Source of the DNA: Brucella anthropi_A
GTDB lineage: Bacteria; Pseudomonadota; Alphaproteobacteria; Rhizobiales; Rhizobiaceae
NCBI RefSeq assembly: GCF_046630315.1
Contig: NZ_LQBD01000001.1
Coordinates: forward strand, 186,001-250,000
Reading direction: 5' to 3'
Length of the DNA stretch: 64,000 bases
In this document: positions 62,268-64,000 of the stretch, in pieces
Numbering within the stretch: position 1 is the first letter of the stretch
Layout: each line of letters opens with the position of its first letter
Notes under the pieces: generated by a model
What the model saw: the letters and a program-made list of their open reading frames with translations, nothing else
What the model was told of the DNA's origin: nothing
The model's database searches: none
Position numbers and translations under genes: made by a program

Positions 62268-62366
62268 CTGAAAAAGAAACCGCCCCGCAGCGATCTAGCG
62301 CGCTGGGGCGGTGCTCCCTCCTCCAAGTGGAGGAACAATAACCGCGCCCTTGCAGAAAGCAACCCC
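62268..62366 (-). ncRNA. Terminator-ended small RNA upstream of the left hairpin array
   Basis: On the minus strand a transcript starting near 62366 would carry a small hairpin, TCCTCCA-CTT-GGAGGA, then GGAGGGAGC, and end at a strong terminator: ACCGCCCC..CGCTGCGGGGCGGT (62312-62279) followed by TTTCTTTTTC. The terminator and the GAGGGAG..CACCGCC block before it are matched by the right-hand RNA at 62630-62719. The 5' end and promoter (AT-rich, 62370-62405) are inferred. Confidence 0.65.
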
Positions 62367-62401
62367 CTGTTAAAACTCTATAAATTTCAGAAAATACTGA
62401 A

Positions 62402-62629
62402 ATTAATGTACGGCTATGATGCGATGCCCGGTCGATTTCCGTCTCCCGCAAGATGTTCGGGATGACATTGCAAGCTGGATATGGGGCCGATCCTTATAAG
62501 ATCTTATACGAAAGACTAAGGCCGCGGAAAAGTTTTCCGAAACAAGGGCTTCACAACCATACGGCGATATTGCTCCCTGAATCTTTGGTCGTTCATCATG
62601 ATTGCCTGTTTATTTTTGGCCTGCGCTGT
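62402..62629. other. Divergent control region between the small-RNA loci
   Basis: About 230 bases hold no convincing gene. The perfect palindrome TATAAGATCTTATA is at 62495-62508 and CGGAAAA-G-TTTTCCG is at 62524-62538. Promoters of the outward-facing small RNAs are expected at both edges. A 60-codon frame at 62453-62635 has no ribosome site and looks spurious. Confidence 0.4.
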
Positions 62630-62719
62630 GAGTAAGCTCCGCCGTCTTCTTCGATTGGGGGCTTTCGAGGGAGATTCACCGCCTCAGCGCGTTCACACGC
62701 TGCGGGGCGGTTTTTATTT
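62630..62719 (+). ncRNA. Terminator-ended small RNA upstream of the right hairpin array
   Basis: On the plus strand GAGGGAGATTCACCGCC is followed by a terminator, ACCGCCTC-AGCG..CGCT-GCGGGGCGGT and TTTTTATTT (62678-62719). This matches the left RNA in block order and in most terminator bases, in mirror image. The 5' end is not defined. Confidence 0.65.
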
Positions 62720-62789
62720 GCCTTGTCGAAACTGCATATCAGCAATGCAACCTTGTTGATTGAGCGCGCGGGGCGAACTGGTTATTAAA

Positions 62790-62913
62790 AATGCGTTCGG
62801 TTCACTCCTCCTCCCAAAGAACCGGACCTCAAGCGCGATACTCCTCCTCCCAATCGCGCTTACAGATTAAGCCCGCAATGCTCTCCTCCTCCCGAGCATT
62901 GCGGGCTTTTCTA
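62790..62913 (+). ncRNA. Anti-Shine-Dalgarno three-hairpin RNA (alpha-r14/suhB/cuckoo type), right copy
   Basis: Three hairpins with CTCCTCCTCCC loops are seen: TTCGGTTC/GAACCGGA (62796-62826), AAGCGCGAT/ATCGCGCTT (62831-62861) and a 14-bp AAGCCCGCAATGCT/AGCATTGCGGGCTT (62869-62908) running into TTTTC as terminator. The second stem is almost identical to that of the left copy, so the two RNAs are diverged duplicates pointing away from each other. Confidence 0.87.
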
Positions 62914-62940
62914 TATCATGGTCACGTAATCTTTCAGGCT

Positions 62941-63070
62941 GGAACGCATTGTTAGTTCCAGAATCGGCGCTAACGTTCCATTTTCCTTGTGCGTGCACTC
63001 CTGAGAGCTCGCCCGCCTCGCGCCCCTAAGCCCCCCGCCCAAACGCGAGGCGGTTCCTTTAAGCGGAACC
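62941..63070. other. Run of hairpins of unknown role (gap 62914-63741)
   Basis: Three inverted repeats follow the right small RNA: GGAACG-CATT-GTTAG / CTAAC-GTTCC (62941-62979), CCGCCTCGCG/CGCGAGGCGG (63013-63053) and GGTTCC/GGAACC (63052-63070). No T-run follows. They could be part of another structured RNA. The rest of this 800-base gap up to minC has no convincing protein gene. Confidence 0.45.
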
Positions 63071-63393
63071 TCCCAAAAGATTTCCTTCTTCCGTGTTTGG
63101 CCCAGACCTTTCGGAGTGGGTTTGGCTGTGCTTGATGAAGCAAGAAAGCAATCAGAAAAGAACGATTGTTCTATCGGGATATATCCATCATCTGCACGGG
63201 CGATGTTTGTTTGACGGCCTTGCTGTGCTGCGCTTGGTCGATAAGCTTTTTGTCCAGGCTGCGATATGACCGATTGTGCGCGTCAAAAACGCAGCAGAAT
63301 TCAGGAAATACAGAAATTATGCTCTAAAAAGAATCGGATGATTCTCGTTTTTCTTGATGGCAATCAAAGCAATCTGCCTTTCAGTGAAATAAA

Positions 63394-63419
63394 AATGTAT
63401 TATAAATTTATAATACATT
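63394..63419. promoter_or_regulatory. Perfect 26-bp AT palindrome
   Basis: AATGTATTATAA and its mirror around ATTTAT read AATGTATTATAA-AT-TTATAATACATT, exact over 26 bases, about 320 bases upstream of minC. Length and symmetry suggest a dimeric regulator's binding site; none can be named. Confidence 0.45.
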
Positions 63420-63685
63420 ACGTAGCGTCATATTTGATCGTAATTTAAATTTATATTTTCTGTGGCGTCTTCTGTGGAAGGGCGAAGAAACGATGATTGT
63501 CGGTCAAAATATCCGTTTATAATCAAAAGCGAGTTGAGTCGTTTCCAACGCGGAAATGCCTTCAGTAATTTGTGCGGGTGCAGTTTGCGTTCTGCGCCCG
63601 AAGGCTGTTCACAGGCTTGATTGTTATGCTCTGGCCGTCAAAAAGACCGACAGCGCCCACTGTCGGAACATTCAGGCTCCAGAAA

Positions 63686-63701
63686 TTAACCATCTGTTAA
63701 C
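63686..63701 (+). promoter_or_regulatory. CtrA box in the minC promoter region
   Basis: TTAA-CCATCTG-TTAAC is the CtrA consensus TTAA-N7-TTAAC, 41 bases before the minC start codon. CtrA binding to the minC promoter has been reported in Brucella abortus, so this is likely the site that ties division-site placement to the cell cycle. Confidence 0.75.
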
Positions 63702-63741
63702 CATTGCGCATATAGACCGGATAAACCGTTTTTTAACCAAG

Positions 63742-64000
63742 ATGAATCAAGTGCTAACACAGTCTCGTCCAATCCGCTTGAAAGGGAGGTCCTTTCTTGC
63801 GCTGGTGCTCTCGCCTGAATTGCCGCTCGATGGCTGGCTCGACAAGCTGGATGATCTTGCAGCACGTTCAGTGGGATTCTTTCTCAATCGTCCGATCGTT
63901 CTCGATCTGGAGAATGTTTCGATCGAGCGCCCGCAACTGGTCCAACTGCTTGAGGATCTGGTTAGCCGTGGTGTCTGGATTACGGGTTTCGAAAATGCGC
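63742..64000 (+). CDS. minC: Septum site-determining protein MinC (N-terminal part, partial)
   Basis: The first 86 codons are present: an N-terminal MinC domain with IRLKGRSFLALVLSPEL and PIVLDLENVSIERPQLVQLL. MinC blocks FtsZ ring formation away from mid-cell with MinD and MinE; minD and minE should follow outside the window. A CtrA box lies just upstream. The gene is cut off by the end of the window, not truncated. Confidence 0.92.
   Translation, partial: MNQVLTQSRPIRLKGRSFLALVLSPELPLDGWLDKLDDLAARSVGFFLNRPIVLDLENVSIERPQLVQLLEDLVSRGVWITGFENA

Noticed and set aside
62453..62635. A 60-codon frame between the small-RNA loci
   Set aside because: It has no ribosome site and no recognisable protein pattern, and it lies in a control region with palindromes.
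62085..62908. Repeated GGGAGGAGGAGT units read as a CRISPR array or tandem repeat
   Set aside because: Spacing is irregular and each unit lies in the loop of its own hairpin, which fits anti-Shine-Dalgarno RNAs.
63266..63448. A 60-codon frame upstream of minC
   Set aside because: AT-rich, without a ribosome site, and it covers the 26-bp palindrome.

Overview
The window looks like chromosome II of a Brucella species or a very close relative. The evidence is the start of minC at the right edge, preceded by a CtrA-type box (minC is a reported CtrA target in Brucella abortus), together with alpha-proteobacterial small RNAs, rhizobial-type intergenic palindromes and GC-rich, tightly overlapping operons. 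No phage, integrase, tRNA, rRNA or CRISPR array was seen. All calls come from reading the sequence; no database search was run.

Bases 1-18200 form a nitrogen/amine catabolic block. It starts with the end of a polyamine-type ABC permease pair and a P1-family (DmpA/BapA-like) aminopeptidase. A minus-strand group follows: an amino-acid permease, an aldehyde dehydrogenase, a YtcJ-like amidohydrolase and a branched-chain-type (Liv) ABC importer whose second permease is fused to its ATPase. A plus-strand IclR operon then encodes a Tm-1-like protein, a HAD hydrolase, two class III PLP enzymes and an APH-fold kinase.

Bases 18192-24240 are a homoprotocatechuate meta-cleavage cluster (hpaR, F, E, D, G, H, I) in which a deletion has joined a truncated hpaG to a truncated hpaH, so the pathway is probably broken. 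Next come an SDR / MoaF-like / NTF2-like operon of unknown role and, on the other strand, a long operon (aldehyde dehydrogenase, GMC oxidoreductase, complete Liv importer, AraC regulator) headed by a second AraC gene. Three minus-strand promoters in this half share a 12-bp TTAAC..G..AA site exactly 5 bp upstream of the -35, and a fourth, perfectly palindromic copy covers the -10 of the hpa promoter. These sites suggest one regulon.

Bases 36300-43200 carry a small unknown protein, a TetR gene with a 14+14 bp operator, two secreted proteins (one OmpA-like), an NCS2-type permease, an iron-type alcohol dehydrogenase and an SDR. Bases 43255-54412 hold the three genes of N-acetylglutaminylglutamine amide (NAGGN) osmolyte metabolism, with a complete dipeptide-type ABC importer and a FadR-type regulator inserted between the M42 hydrolase and the two biosynthetic genes.

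Bases 54640-61956 resemble a polyprenyl-phosphate pentose pathway: a HAD-UbiA fusion, a DprE1-like oxidase, a small SMR/EamA-type membrane protein, an epimerase, a class III aminotransferase and a large polytopic glycosyltransferase-like protein. Bases 62000-63741 have no convincing protein gene. They hold two divergent small-RNA loci, each made of a terminator-ended RNA followed by three hairpins whose loops all carry the anti-Shine-Dalgarno motif CTCCTCCC (alpha-r14/suhB/'cuckoo' type), then further hairpins and the minC control region.
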